A stretch of 64,000 bases of DNA from Vibrio crassostreae (GCF_024347415.1 NZ_AP025476.1:558001-622000), one strand, 5' to 3'. Shown: positions 47,201 through 56,604, counted from the stretch's first letter. The notes: a model not told the origin generated them from the letters alone. Numbers and translations are program-made.

Positions 47201-48868
47201 TTACTTAGCGATACGCTTGTACTTGATGCGGTGCGGTTCTGCCGCTTGAGCGCCCAGAGTCTGCTTAAGCCACTCAGTGTACTCAGTATAGTTACCTTCG
47301 TAGAAGTTAACTTGACCTTCATCACGGTAGTCTAAGATATGGGTCGCAATACGGTCAAGGAACCAACGGTCATGCGAGATAACCATTGCACAGCCAGGGA
47401 ATTCAAGCAGTGCTTCTTCAAGAGCACGTAGCGTTTCAACGTCAAGGTCGTTGGTCGGTTCATCGAGTAACAGTACGTTACCGCCCGCTTTTAGCAGTTT
47501 AGCTAAGTGAACACGGTTACGTTCACCACCAGAAAGCTCACCGATGATCTTCTGTTGGTCGTTGCCTTTAAAGTTGAAACGAGAACAGTAAGCACGCGCA
47601 GGGATTTCGAAGTTGTTGATCTTAATGATATCAGCGCCTTCAGAGATCTCTTGGAATACTGTCTTAGTGTCGTCCATGCTGTCACGGAACTGATCAACAG
47701 AAGCAAGCTTAACAGTCTCACCTAATACAACTGAACCTGAATCTGGTTGTTCTGCACCGCTTAGCATCTTGAATAGTGTTGATTTACCTGCACCGTTGGC
47801 ACCAACGATACCGACGATAGCGCCCTTAGGCATGCTGAACGATAGGTCGTCGATAAGAACGCGGTCACCAAACGACTTAGTCAGGTTGTTCACTTCAAGA
47901 ACTTTGTCACCTAAACGCTCACCGGGCGGGATGAACAGTTCGTTGGTTTCGTTACGCTTTTGGTATTGGCCAGTCGTCAGTTCTTCAAAACGAGCCATAC
48001 GAGCTTTAGACTTAGCTTGACGGCCTTTAGGGTTTTGACGAACCCATTCAAGTTCTTTCTCGATTGTCTTTTGACGTGCGCTTTCGCCCGCTTTTTCTTG
48101 CTTAAGACGCTCGTCTTTTTGCTCTAGCCAAGACGTGTAGTTACCTTCCCATGGGATACCTTCACCACGGTCAAGTTCTAGAATCCAGCCTGCAGCGTTG
48201 TCTAGGAAGTAACGGTCGTGGGTAATCGCCACAACAGTACCGCTGTAATCGACTAGGAAGTGCTCAAGCCATGCTACTGATTCGGCATCCAAGTGGTTGG
48301 TTGGTTCATCAAGAAGCAGCATGTCTGGCTTTTCAAGAAGTAGACGACAGATAGCAACACGACGACGCTCACCACCTGATAGGAATTCAATTTTCGCATC
48401 CCACTCAGGAAGACGAAGTGCGTCAGCAGCACGCTCTAGAGCTGTTTCTAGGTTGTGGCCGTCTTTTGCTTGAATCAGTGCTTCTAGTTCGCCTTGCTCT
48501 TTTGCTAGTGCATCGAAGTCTGCATCCGGTTCTGCGTAAGCTGCGTAGACTGCATCGATACGCTTAAGTGCGTCAGCAACGTCAGAAACCGCTTCTTCTA
48601 CGATCTCACGAACGGTTTTTGATTCGTCTAGTACAGGTTCTTGCGGTAGGTAACCTACTTTAAGGCCTTGCTGTGCACGAGCTTCACCATCAATATCAGT
48701 ATCAATACCAGCCATGATACGTAGTAGGGTAGATTTACCTGAACCATTTAGACCCAAAACACCGATTTTAGCGCCAGGAAAAAAGCTAAGAGAAATGTCT
48801 TTAAGAATTTGACGCTTAGGTGGAACAGTTTTGCTCACCCGAGACATGGTATATACGTATTCAGCCAT
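47201..48868 (-). CDS. ettA: energy-dependent translational throttle protein EttA (ABC-F)
   Basis: ABC-F ATPase that binds the ribosomal E site and gates the first elongation steps according to ATP/ADP. The 555 residues match E. coli EttA. Two ABC cassettes are present: Walker A GLNGSGKST and GANGAGKST, signatures LSGGERRRV and LSGGERNRV, and Walker B LLLDEPTNHLD and LLLDEPTNDLD. The arm and linker regions characteristic of EttA lie between. There are no membrane segments. AGGATCG precedes the start. Confidence 0.96.
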   Translation of the reverse strand: MAEYVYTMSRVSKTVPPKRQILKDISLSFFPGAKIGVLGLNGSGKSTLLRIMAGIDTDIDGEARAQQGLKVGYLPQEPVLDESKTVREIVEEAVSDVADALKRIDAVYAAYAEPDADFDALAKEQGELEALIQAKDGHNLETALERAADALRLPEWDAKIEFLSGGERRRVAICRLLLEKPDMLLLDEPTNHLDAESVAWLEHFLVDYSGTVVAITHDRYFLDNAAGWILELDRGEGIPWEGNYTSWLEQKDERLKQEKAGESARQKTIEKELEWVRQNPKGRQAKSKARMARFEELTTGQYQKRNETNELFIPPGERLGDKVLEVNNLTKSFGDRVLIDDLSFSMPKGAIVGIVGANGAGKSTLFKMLSGAEQPDSGSVVLGETVKLASVDQFRDSMDDTKTVFQEISEGADIIKINNFEIPARAYCSRFNFKGNDQQKIIGELSGGERNRVHLAKLLKAGGNVLLLDEPTNDLDVETLRALEEALLEFPGCAMVISHDRWFLDRIATHILDYRDEGQVNFYEGNYTEYTEWLKQTLGAQAAEPHRIKYKRIAK

Positions 48869-49131
48869 TGCCGATCGATCCTAATTATTGTTCAAAATTG
48901 TCTGCTATTTTATACCAATATCCCTAAAGATGTTACTCCTAGGTCAGAAAAGCCATTCTTGAACTAATCCTTACCTATTATTGTCACATTGGTCATTAAA
49001 ACTATATTTAATAAGCTTCTGAGGCGAAGTGTTAAATATTAATAGTATTTACACTCAAATCCTTTACATTTGATGTGATGTCGGGCGTAAATAGACTTCA
49101 CGTATTCATACACGCACTAAGGAAAGAGCGA

Positions 49132-51081
49132 ATGTTTTTCCGCATTGGTAATACGAAAATTGCTGTGGCTGCATCAGCAATTTTGTCTTCATTTTCACTG
49201 GCTCCGATGGCTATGGCTAGCAACGCCTCTGAGCTTGAAATGCAGCGTGATGTTTATGATAGAGCGCAAGAGGTTTTAGACAACCGTGATCTAAAAGCTT
49301 ACTCCGCGCTGCGCAACAAAATTCAAACATACCCTTTAACACCTTACACCGATTATCGAGCCTTTCTGATTGGCTTAGGTGATCGCACACCTGCTGAGGT
49401 GGATGCTTTCATTGAAGAGAATAAGGCACTGCCATTTTCTAATCGAATGCGCGCACCTTACCTGGATTCATTGGCTTCTCAAAAACAGTGGAAGACCATC
49501 CTTGAATTTCAAACTAAAGAGCCTGTCGGTGAAAAATATCAATGCATCTATTATCGAGCGCATTACGAGCAAGGTAACAAAGAGCTCGCCTTTAAAGGGG
49601 CGAAACAGCTTTGGTTGAGTGGCAGTGGTGTTGATGATGCCTGTGACCCTTTATTTAAAAGTTGGGATCAAGCCGGTTTAAGAACGGATGAACTCATCCT
49701 AGATAGAATGTTATTAGCGTTTGAAGGCCGTAACGGCAAGCTGATGAGCTACCTGATCAAGCAATTGGATCATGATGATTCAATTGCTCAAGCTAAGCAG
49801 ATGAAGGCGTTGTACAACAAGCCTGAAAACGTGCTCGAATTTGCTAACAAGCACCCAGCAAATGAATTCTACCAAGCGCAAACCGAGTTTGCTTTCGAGA
49901 AGTTAGCAAGGAAGTCATCAAGCAGCGCTCAAGAGGTGTTTGATGACGTCATCAAGGCTCAAAAGTTCTCGAAAGAGAAGTCTCAAGAGCTTGCTGATTA
50001 CCTAACGTTTCGTTTGATTAACACCGATTCTGAAGAGTTGATGGCGTGGCGAGACCAGATGCTCGCGAGTTCATCAAAGCAAGTTCTGCTCGAACGACGT
50101 GCTCGCTTAGCGATTCAACATGCCGATTGGACGGGTTTGAAAGAGTGGATAGCGCGCTTGGATGACAAGCATCAGGCTTCGCTTCGTTGGCAATATTGGC
50201 AGGGCAGAGCTGAAATCGCGACGGGCGATACTGACAAAGGAAATAAGCGATTGTCAGATATCTTGGGTCAGCGTAATTTCTACAGTGTAGCTGCGGCTAA
50301 GCAGTTAGGTAAGTCTGTCGAATACCCAACATCGACACTTAAATACAATGCTGAAACAGTCAAGCCATTCGACACCTCTTTGGTGCGTATTGGTGAGCTG
50401 ATTGACCGAGATAAAATTGCGGCAGCGAAGAGTGAGTGGAGTTGGTTACTAAGCAATGTAGACAAAGACCAAAAAGCGATGCTTGCGGCTCATGCTGCGA
50501 CGCAACGTTGGAATCACTTTACCGTGACGGCGAGTATCTCAGCGAAGATGTGGGACAACATTGCATTACGTTTCCCTGTTGCTCATAAGTGGTGGTTTAA
50601 CTTCTATGCAGAAAAACATGATATTGACCCAATCACCTTGATGTCTTTAGCAAGACAAGAGAGTGCGATGGATTCAGAGGCTCGCTCCCCTGTTGGCGCG
50701 CGTGGAATCATGCAAATTATGCCGAAGACGGCGCAATACACGGCTAACAAACATAAAATTAAGTATCAGGGCAGCGATGATCTTTATGATGTCGGCAAGA
50801 ACATTGAGATTGGTAGCCACTACTTAGATGGCTTATTAGCTCAATATGATGACAACCGTATCTTTGCTTTTGCCGCTTATAATGCAGGTCCTAGCCGTGT
50901 TAAACAGTGGCGTTCACGCAGCGATGAAAAACTCGATGCTTTTGCATTTATTGAAATGATCCCATTCAAAGAGACTCGGGGCTACGTTCAGAATATCTTG
51001 ATGTTTGAGACCTACTATCGAGATATCTTGGGTGAGAAAGGGACATTTTTAGCTCCCCATGAAGCAAAAATGAAATACTAA
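49132..51081 (+). CDS. slt: soluble lytic murein transglycosylase Slt70
   Basis: Periplasmic exolytic transglycosylase that releases 1,6-anhydro-muropeptides, the substrates for NagZ-AnmK-MurQ recycling. ATG 49132 with AAGGAAAG is chosen over the earlier in-frame GTG (49075) because it gives a clean signal peptide ending PMAMASNAS; 649 residues. The long helical U- and L-domains precede the SLT domain, which has the catalytic Glu in LARQESAMDSEARSPVGARGIMQIMP and AAYNAGPSRVKQW. Followed by trpR and yjjX, the E. coli order slt-trpR-yjjX. Confidence 0.95.
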   Translation: MFFRIGNTKIAVAASAILSSFSLAPMAMASNASELEMQRDVYDRAQEVLDNRDLKAYSALRNKIQTYPLTPYTDYRAFLIGLGDRTPAEVDAFIEENKALPFSNRMRAPYLDSLASQKQWKTILEFQTKEPVGEKYQCIYYRAHYEQGNKELAFKGAKQLWLSGSGVDDACDPLFKSWDQAGLRTDELILDRMLLAFEGRNGKLMSYLIKQLDHDDSIAQAKQMKALYNKPENVLEFANKHPANEFYQAQTEFAFEKLARKSSSSAQEVFDDVIKAQKFSKEKSQELADYLTFRLINTDSEELMAWRDQMLASSSKQVLLERRARLAIQHADWTGLKEWIARLDDKHQASLRWQYWQGRAEIATGDTDKGNKRLSDILGQRNFYSVAAAKQLGKSVEYPTSTLKYNAETVKPFDTSLVRIGELIDRDKIAAAKSEWSWLLSNVDKDQKAMLAAHAATQRWNHFTVTASISAKMWDNIALRFPVAHKWWFNFYAEKHDIDPITLMSLARQESAMDSEARSPVGARGIMQIMPKTAQYTANKHKIKYQGSDDLYDVGKNIEIGSHYLDGLLAQYDDNRIFAFAAYNAGPSRVKQWRSRSDEKLDAFAFIEMIPFKETRGYVQNILMFETYYRDILGEKGTFLAPHEAKMKY

Positions 51082-51253
51082 GGCTTCGGCATTTGGCCCG
51101 AAACTGAGTAAGAATAAAGGCAGTGAGTGCGAACCATTTCCACTTACTGCCTTTTTACATTGGATCGCATCAAGTGTTTCGGTATAAAGTGTTAAACGCT
51201 TTCAATTGTTAAGCGACTCTTTAAAGTCAGAATTTAAAAGTAAGTGTAGAGAT

Positions 51254-51547
51254 ATGGCATCACAACCTGAATATGATAATTGGCAACAACTGATGGACTT
51301 GGTAAAGACGGCTGTCGAAAAAGATCAGCACGAGCTGTTGTTGACCATGATGATGACACCAGACGAGCGAGATGCTCTGGTTGCTCGAATTAATATCTTC
51401 TGTGAGTTGATGAAAGGCGATCTGTCTCAACGACAGGTGAGTCAAATGCTGGGAGTAGGCGTAGCGACGATAACCAGAGGTTCGAATGAGCTAAAGGCAA
51501 AATCGGAACAAGAGAAAGCCGTGATTGCGGATCTACTACTCAAATAG
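51254..51547 (+). CDS. trpR: trp operon repressor TrpR
   Basis: Tryptophan-activated dimeric repressor. ATG 51254 gives 97 residues starting MASQPEYDNW, in line with the family; the longer frame to a TTG at 51206 adds an unrelated leader. The helix-turn-helix is LSQRQVSQMLGVGVATITRGSNELK, nearly identical to the E. coli recognition region. TPDERDALVARINIF is the conserved core. The trp operon is not in the window. Confidence 0.93.
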   Translation: MASQPEYDNWQQLMDLVKTAVEKDQHELLLTMMMTPDERDALVARINIFCELMKGDLSQRQVSQMLGVGVATITRGSNELKAKSEQEKAVIADLLLK

Positions 51548-51652
51548 TCACTAAGTTGTTAAAGTAAGAGTTCGATAAAAAACGCTAACTAACTGTTAGC
51601 GTTTTTTGTTTCTGAAGATTGTTTTCAGAACCTTTCTAAGTTTAACGAAGCA

Positions 51653-52174
51653 CTAAACAGGAAAGTGCTCAGGGTTCAAAAATGGGATCAGCGCTAAAAT
51701 TAAAGCCTGATGATACACTGAACTGCGAGACAGTTGATTATGTGTCAGTAGGCCAATTGCTCCACCTTTCTGTTTGATATTATCGGTACCAAACACTTCA
51801 TCCATTACATCTCCGAGCTCGTTTGCATGCTCTAACTTATCAAGCACGGCTGGTGGCAACATAAGGCTAGCTGAACGAGACTCTCCACGTTGACCATTCG
51901 CTTCGATAACCATCCAAGCAAAGGTGACGTTTTTTTCTATTCCTGCTTCTAGACCAACATAAAAGTCAGCATAGGGCTGCGCTTGCGTTGCGTTGTGCAC
52001 GCGGTTCACTGCTCCTTGATAGGTTTCATCATTACTCATCGGTTGATCGGCAACGCCACTAGGGACGCTGATGCCTTTGAAATCAAATTCAGTATCAGGA
52101 AAAGCAGATAAGAACGCACTTTTAACGGCGTTAATTTTAGCTGGGTTCAGCGATGCGATGATTACAGATTTCAT
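51653..52174 (-). CDS. yjjX: inosine/xanthosine triphosphatase (YjjX/NTPase family)
   Basis: House-cleaning enzyme that hydrolyses non-canonical purine NTPs. Start at the ATG complementary to 52172-52174 (MKSVIIASLNPAKINAVKSAF), giving 173 residues. The substrate-binding lysine region SLNPAK and the conserved YVGLEAGIE are present, as is KQKGGAIGLLT. It is convergent with trpR and its start overlaps the 3' end of the GGDEF-EAL gene by 38 bp, so the two are translated from one mRNA or partly coupled. Confidence 0.92.
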   Translation of the reverse strand: MKSVIIASLNPAKINAVKSAFLSAFPDTEFDFKGISVPSGVADQPMSNDETYQGAVNRVHNATQAQPYADFYVGLEAGIEKNVTFAWMVIEANGQRGESRSASLMLPPAVLDKLEHANELGDVMDEVFGTDNIKQKGGAIGLLTHNQLSRSSVYHQALILALIPFLNPEHFPV

Positions 52175-54530
52175 GTGTCGGATTCTTTTTGTTGTCGAGT
52201 AGATTGAGTTGATGTTGTTGGTACCAGTCACTCAACTCTTCTAATGGCATAGGTTTACCAAAGTAATAGCCTTGCAGCATATCGCACTGCGCATCCTGTA
52301 ACCACTGGTGCATGCCTTGAGTTTCAATCCCTTCGGCGGTGACCTTTTTCCCCTGAGCATGACATAGTCCAATCACAGGTTTTACGATGTTCTGGTTATC
52401 GGTCTCAATCAAGGTATCCAAAAACGCTTTATCTAATTTAATTTTTTGAGTTGGATACTGCACCAGTTGAGTGATAGAGGTATAACCGGAACCAAAGTCA
52501 TCAATTGCTAATCGATAGCCCATCCCCGCCAATTCGTTGAGCAACGGAAAGCCTTCCGAATTCGAATAAAAGGTCTCGGTAATTTCAAAATCAATCAAAC
52601 TTGGTGGAATATGATTGATTTTTGCGTGTGTTTTAATGAAATCGGCAAGGTGTGTGGTTTCAATCCCAGCAGAAGATAAGTTAATCGACAGCTGAATTGA
52701 GTGGTCAAATTGAGCCTGAAGTCGGTAAAAAGAAGCAAACGCATTCTGAATTACCCAACGATCAACTTGCTCGAATAACCCAGTTTGCTCGGCAATTGGA
52801 ATGAATTCATCGGGCGGAACTACTCCCAACAGTTTCGAGTCCCAGCGTAATAGTACCTCAACCCCAATAATATGCGCGCCGGTTGAATCCATATAGGGCA
52901 TATAAACGAGTCTAAACTCTTCATCAAAATTCTTGTCTCTAAGCGCACGTTCAATGTTTGCTTGGCGTTGAATCGCTTTGTCTAAATCCCGTGAATAGTC
53001 AGCAAATTGGTTTTTGCCTGCACGCTTGGCTTGATACATCGCGGTATCCGCGTTCGACAGTAGCTTCTCGATTGAATCGCCATCATTAGGGTAGGTCGCA
53101 ATACCAATACTGACCGTGATCGGAAAGCTTCCTGATTCGGTGATAAACCCTTTTTGTAAGGGAGTCAGTAAATCACTCGAAAATCGATGCGCGACATTTC
53201 CTCGGTGACTAGGAGCGTTAATGTAGACAACGAATTCGTCACCAGAAAGTCGGGCTGGCATGCAATGAGCATCGAACTCCGTTTGATAGTGGCGACAAAT
53301 ATCTGAAATACGCTGAGCAAAAGAGACCAGAATCGAGTCGCCGATTTGATGCCCATATTTATCGTTCACAAACTTGAAGTTATCCAAATCAAAGTAGAGA
53401 ACCCAAGTTTCGGTATTTGAACTCGGTTTTGGCAACGATTGCTGAACGAAGGTTTGAAACTGATGCCTGTTGGCGATTTGGGTTAACTGATCATTCTCGG
53501 CCAAGAGCTTGGTTTGTTGGTAGGTGTTATCTAGCTCTTGGTACATGTCATAAAAACGCTGTGATAGTCGGCCAAGCTCATCTCGAGTGCCTAAGCGTTC
53601 AATGTTCTTCCGTTGTTTTTTTTCTACTTGCTGTAGTTGTCGATCAAGCCGTGTTATCGGAGTAATCACAGTGCGAGATAGAAGTATGAGTAGTAAAGCG
53701 ACAGTCACAAACGCAGACAGTGCAAACGACAAACTCAGCTTGTTCCATATGGAATCGAGCTTGTTTTCCAACAGGAATTGCGCCGGATCGACCGTGGCGT
53801 ATAGTTCTGGAGCCAGCTTGACTGAATGGGTGACATCATTTTCCAAAGAAATCGCTATGGATGTGAAAAACAAGCTGGTTTGGTAGTCGAACTCTATCTG
53901 TTTTCTAAGCGCATTAAACTTGTCGAGAGAAACAGATACAACAACAAAGAATATATCGCTTGGTTGATTGCTTTCGGTTGGAAAAATCGCTTTTCTATCT
54001 ACCTTATCGTAGTGAACCAACATCCCTTCGCCTTGGGAGTTTTGAATATAGTTGGTACTCGATGTTGCTAGGGTGTCTTGATAGTGCTGGTCAACATACT
54101 CCAATATCTTACTGTCAATCTGAGTGCGTGAGTCGTTGCTATTATCTGCGTAGTAACGCAGTTTTCGGTCAGCATTAAGAAGTGCTAAACCCGTATAGCT
54201 CTCATCGTCATCTTGCAGGAAATCTATAGCTTCTCGAAGGTTACTAACCAGTTCAAGATCGCGAGATAGATTTTGGTCAGTGAGAAAATAACCTTTCACC
54301 ATATCGCTTTGGGTCAAGGTGTAAGAGTAGCTATTGAGAAACGAACGAGATTGACGAAAGTATCCGGCTAGTTTTTCCATGTTGAGCTGAAGTGCGTTGT
54401 CTTCGCGTTTGATGAAGCTGCTTTTTTGCGTCGAATAAATAATATAGCTAGAAGCCGCGGTACTGATCAGTATCACAGGGGTTATCAGTAGTAAGATTTT
54501 AGTACTTAGCTTCATAGTTAATGACAACAC
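52137..54530 (-). CDS. membrane GGDEF-EAL protein (c-di-GMP cyclase/phosphodiesterase)
   Basis: 797 residues. Two hydrophobic segments (about 10-32 and 267-290) enclose a periplasmic sensor domain; a HAMP region follows (about 288-340). The GGDEF domain (about 345-510) has the signature SGDEF at 429-433 with DLDNFKFVNDKYGH before it. The EAL domain has EVL at 558-560 instead of EAL, with DFEITE, DDFGSGYTS, KLDKAF and TAEGIET retained, so hydrolysis is plausible. The usual YQP near the EAL start reads YMP, losing the Gln. Which activity dominates cannot be told from sequence. A second in-frame ATG is five codons in. Confidence 0.92.
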   Translation of the reverse strand: MLSLTMKLSTKILLLITPVILISTAASSYIIYSTQKSSFIKREDNALQLNMEKLAGYFRQSRSFLNSYSYTLTQSDMVKGYFLTDQNLSRDLELVSNLREAIDFLQDDDESYTGLALLNADRKLRYYADNSNDSRTQIDSKILEYVDQHYQDTLATSSTNYIQNSQGEGMLVHYDKVDRKAIFPTESNQPSDIFFVVVSVSLDKFNALRKQIEFDYQTSLFFTSIAISLENDVTHSVKLAPELYATVDPAQFLLENKLDSIWNKLSLSFALSAFVTVALLLILLSRTVITPITRLDRQLQQVEKKQRKNIERLGTRDELGRLSQRFYDMYQELDNTYQQTKLLAENDQLTQIANRHQFQTFVQQSLPKPSSNTETWVLYFDLDNFKFVNDKYGHQIGDSILVSFAQRISDICRHYQTEFDAHCMPARLSGDEFVVYINAPSHRGNVAHRFSSDLLTPLQKGFITESGSFPITVSIGIATYPNDGDSIEKLLSNADTAMYQAKRAGKNQFADYSRDLDKAIQRQANIERALRDKNFDEEFRLVYMPYMDSTGAHIIGVEVLLRWDSKLLGVVPPDEFIPIAEQTGLFEQVDRWVIQNAFASFYRLQAQFDHSIQLSINLSSAGIETTHLADFIKTHAKINHIPPSLIDFEITETFYSNSEGFPLLNELAGMGYRLAIDDFGSGYTSITQLVQYPTQKIKLDKAFLDTLIETDNQNIVKPVIGLCHAQGKKVTAEGIETQGMHQWLQDAQCDMLQGYYFGKPMPLEELSDWYQQHQLNLLDNKKNPTHEICNHRIAEPS

Positions 54531-54848
54531 TATTTATAATTTAAGCGCGTAAGTTTATGTTACTTAATGCTTACTCGCTATTAATTACACGTAGTTCGAT
54601 GATTTCCTGTGAAGGGTGTAAGGTTTTGTCTTTATTGATAAAAAAGCCACTAATGGGTTTTTTGTTAGAAATACTTAAGCAGTGGAGGGGAGAAGCGTAC
54701 CGAATGTGCGAAACAAGTGAATTGTGTTTTAGGCATGCTAGGGTAAGTGTTCTTAGACCGAATAGTATTCGACTAGATGGTGATTTAAGTATTTGGCCTA
54801 CTGTAGGCCAAATACTTATGTTAGCTAAAAGCTGATACTCGCTCTCAG
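54531..54848. other. gap between the GGDEF-EAL gene and pheA
   Basis: 318 bp. A 92-codon plus-strand frame (54557-54835) has no ribosome-binding site or recognisable motif and is not called. The right part holds the palindrome at 54786-54818. The GGDEF-EAL promoter should be in the left part. Confidence 0.4.
54786..54818. repeat. 33-bp palindrome, related to 45611-45658
   Basis: TAAGTATTTGGCCTA-CTG-TAGGCCAAATACTTA: a near-perfect 15-bp stem with a three-base loop. The core word ATTTGGCCTACTGTAGGC is shared with 45611-45628. It lies just downstream of the pheA stop and may form the 3' end of its transcript; there is no T run. Confidence 0.85.
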
Positions 54849-56024
54849 CTATGACAACTTAACTTGAGTCGCTTTGATATTCTCACTTGGGTAGCAACCT
54901 AACACTTTCAGGTGACGAGTTATGGCTGTTAATTCAGTGATTGCTTGCTGCATATTATCTGAATCCAGATGTGCTTCTAAATCGACATAGAACATCTCTT
55001 CCCAAGGGTTACCCATAATAGGACGAGACTCTAGCTTGGTCATGTTGATACCCAAGCGTTGCAGAATCAGTAGTGTCTCGACCAAAGAACCTGCTTCTTG
55101 AGAAGTCGACATGATGAGCGTCGTTTTTGCAGGTATTTGAGTTGACACTTCAACAGGCTTACGAGCTACCACGATGAAACGTGTGTGGTTCTCTGTTTGG
55201 TTTGCAATGTTGCCCTGAATTGGCTGAAGTCCATAAAGCTTGCCGCTAGACGCATTACCAATTGCAGCAACATCATCACCGTCTAGATCTTTTACCTTCT
55301 TCATAGCGTCAGCTGTGCTGGCACAAGACTCAAGGGTTACATCTTTAAGACGGCTCAAGAACTCGCTGCACTGCTGATGTGGTTGTGGATGCGAGTAAAG
55401 TGTTTTGATGTCTTCTAAACGGATATCACTTTTCGCCACTAGGCAGTGTTCGATTGGTTGAGAAAGCTCACCAACGATGTAAAGCGTTGTGTGTTGAAGT
55501 AGGTCATACACTTCGTTAATCGAACCTGAGCTGGTGTTCTCAATAGGCAGTACACCGTAGTCGGCATGGCCAGATTCTACCGTAGAGGCTACTTCTTTGA
55601 AGTGATTACAGTTTAACTCAATCAACTCCATATTCTTACGGCTGAAGTATTCGCGACTCGCAAGGTGAGAGTACGACCCCTTAGAACCCAAGAATGCAAC
55701 GCGAGCCAATGGTTTACGACTTTGCGGGTTCGCTAGATTTTGTAAGTATGACTGCTGTAGTAAAACGGAATCTTCGATGATGGTGTGAAACAGCTTGGTA
55801 ATGTACTGCGCATCAAGTTCGTATTTATCTTTGCCATTGTTGATCAGCTTAACTAATAGTTGTTGCTCTCGTACTGCATCACGAACTGGTTTTGATGTCT
55901 CTACCTTGCTTTTAGCAACTTCGATACTTAGCTTGCGACGCTCCGAAAGTAACTTCAGGAGTTCGTCGTCTAAATCATTAAGACGAAGGCGGATATCATC
56001 CAGTGAAATTGAGCTGTCAGTCAT
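54849..56024 (-). CDS. pheA: P-protein: chorismate mutase / prephenate dehydratase
   Basis: Bifunctional enzyme of phenylalanine synthesis, 391 residues (E. coli 386). An AroQ mutase domain (IRLRLNDLDDELLKLLSERRKLSIEVAKSK) is followed by the dehydratase domain (VAFLGSKGSYSHLASREYF, GVLPIENTSSGSINEVYDLL) and an ACT regulatory domain with the phenylalanine-binding ESRP (LESRPIMGNPWEEMFYVDLE). AAGGA precedes the start. Transcription is controlled by the pheL attenuator just upstream. Confidence 0.96.
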   Translation of the reverse strand: MTDSSISLDDIRLRLNDLDDELLKLLSERRKLSIEVAKSKVETSKPVRDAVREQQLLVKLINNGKDKYELDAQYITKLFHTIIEDSVLLQQSYLQNLANPQSRKPLARVAFLGSKGSYSHLASREYFSRKNMELIELNCNHFKEVASTVESGHADYGVLPIENTSSGSINEVYDLLQHTTLYIVGELSQPIEHCLVAKSDIRLEDIKTLYSHPQPHQQCSEFLSRLKDVTLESCASTADAMKKVKDLDGDDVAAIGNASSGKLYGLQPIQGNIANQTENHTRFIVVARKPVEVSTQIPAKTTLIMSTSQEAGSLVETLLILQRLGINMTKLESRPIMGNPWEEMFYVDLEAHLDSDNMQQAITELTAITRHLKVLGCYPSENIKATQVKLS

Positions 56025-56037
56025 AAATGTGTCCTTA

Positions 56038-56068
56038 TAAAAAAGCCTCCCTAGTGTGGGAGGCTTCT
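56038..56068 (-). terminator. pheA attenuator (terminator hairpin)
   Basis: On the minus strand AAGCCTCCC ACACTA GGGAGGCT TTTTT. The 5' arm can instead pair with GGAGGCT located just after the pheL stop (56103-56109 on the plus strand), forming the antiterminator. AAGTC in that same segment can pair with GACTT inside pheL. Confidence 0.85.
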
Positions 56069-56112
56069 TGTTCGTTTTTGACTTGTTTTTCTAAAACGAC
56101 TTAGCCTCCGAT

Positions 56113-56160
56113 TTACGGAAGAAAAAAGAAGTCAAAAATAAACAAAGATTGAGTGTGCAT
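56113..56160 (-). CDS. pheL: pheA leader peptide PheL
   Basis: A 15-residue peptide, MHTQSLFIFDFFFLP, with five phenylalanines, encoded from the ATG complementary to 56158-56160. Ribosome stalling at the Phe codons when charged tRNA(Phe) is scarce should free the antiterminator and allow pheA transcription, as for E. coli PheL. It has no strong ribosome-binding site. It is located between raiA and pheA, as in E. coli. It is too short for standard gene finders. Confidence 0.85.
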   Translation of the reverse strand: MHTQSLFIFDFFFLP

Positions 56161-56221
56161 AAAAAGTGATTGTTTTATGAATGTTTAAACACAATAAGCA
56201 AGCGAGCTACGAGCGTCAAGC

Positions 56222-56253
56222 AAAAAAATAGCGCCCTGAGGCGCTATTTTTTA
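56222..56253 (-). terminator. bidirectional-looking terminator after raiA
   Basis: AAAAAATAGCGCC CTGA GGCGCTATTTTTT; perfect stem with A and T runs. Confidence 0.9.
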
Positions 56254-56268
56254 ATCTGTTCTCTTTCC

Positions 56269-56604
56269 TTATTCTACTTCAGCTTCTAGCTCTTCGATTT
56301 CAGGCTTTTCAGCGCGGCGCGCTTCTGGTTTATGGCGTAGCTTGTTGAGTTGACGCTCTAGTTTTTGTTCTACTTCGTTGATAGCTACGTAGAGGTCATC
56401 ATGGATTGATGAAGCAACAAGTTGGCCTTTTGGTACGGTTAGTACCGCTTCAAATTTCTTCTTCTTGTTTGGTTCTTCGCTAAAGCTCGCTTGGCAGCCA
56501 ATGATGTCTACTTGCCATTTATCCAGCTTTTTAAATTTGCTTTCTATGTGATCACGGATTGCAGAGGTAATGTCGATGTTTTTACCAGTGATGTTCATTT
56601 TCAT
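56269..56604 (-). CDS. raiA: ribosome-associated translation inhibitor RaiA (protein Y)
   Basis: Ribosome hibernation factor that binds the 30S A/P sites in stationary phase or cold and keeps 70S monosomes inactive. 111 residues (E. coli RaiA 113). The beta-alpha-beta-beta-beta-alpha fold is recognisable: MNITGKNIDITSAIRDHI at the start, and VASSIHDDLYVAINEVEQKLERQLNKLRHK as the conserved C-terminal helix. The acidic C-terminal tail (about 15 residues) favours RaiA over short Hpf. GAGGAAAA precedes the start. Neighbour of pheL-pheA as in E. coli. Confidence 0.93.
   Translation of the reverse strand: MKMNITGKNIDITSAIRDHIESKFKKLDKWQVDIIGCQASFSEEPNKKKKFEAVLTVPKGQLVASSIHDDLYVAINEVEQKLERQLNKLRHKPEARRAEKPEIEELEAEVE

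Noticed and set aside
54557..54835. 92-codon plus-strand ORF between the GGDEF-EAL gene and pheA
   Set aside because: No ribosome-binding site, runs through the palindrome at 54786-54818, and its protein resembles nothing known.
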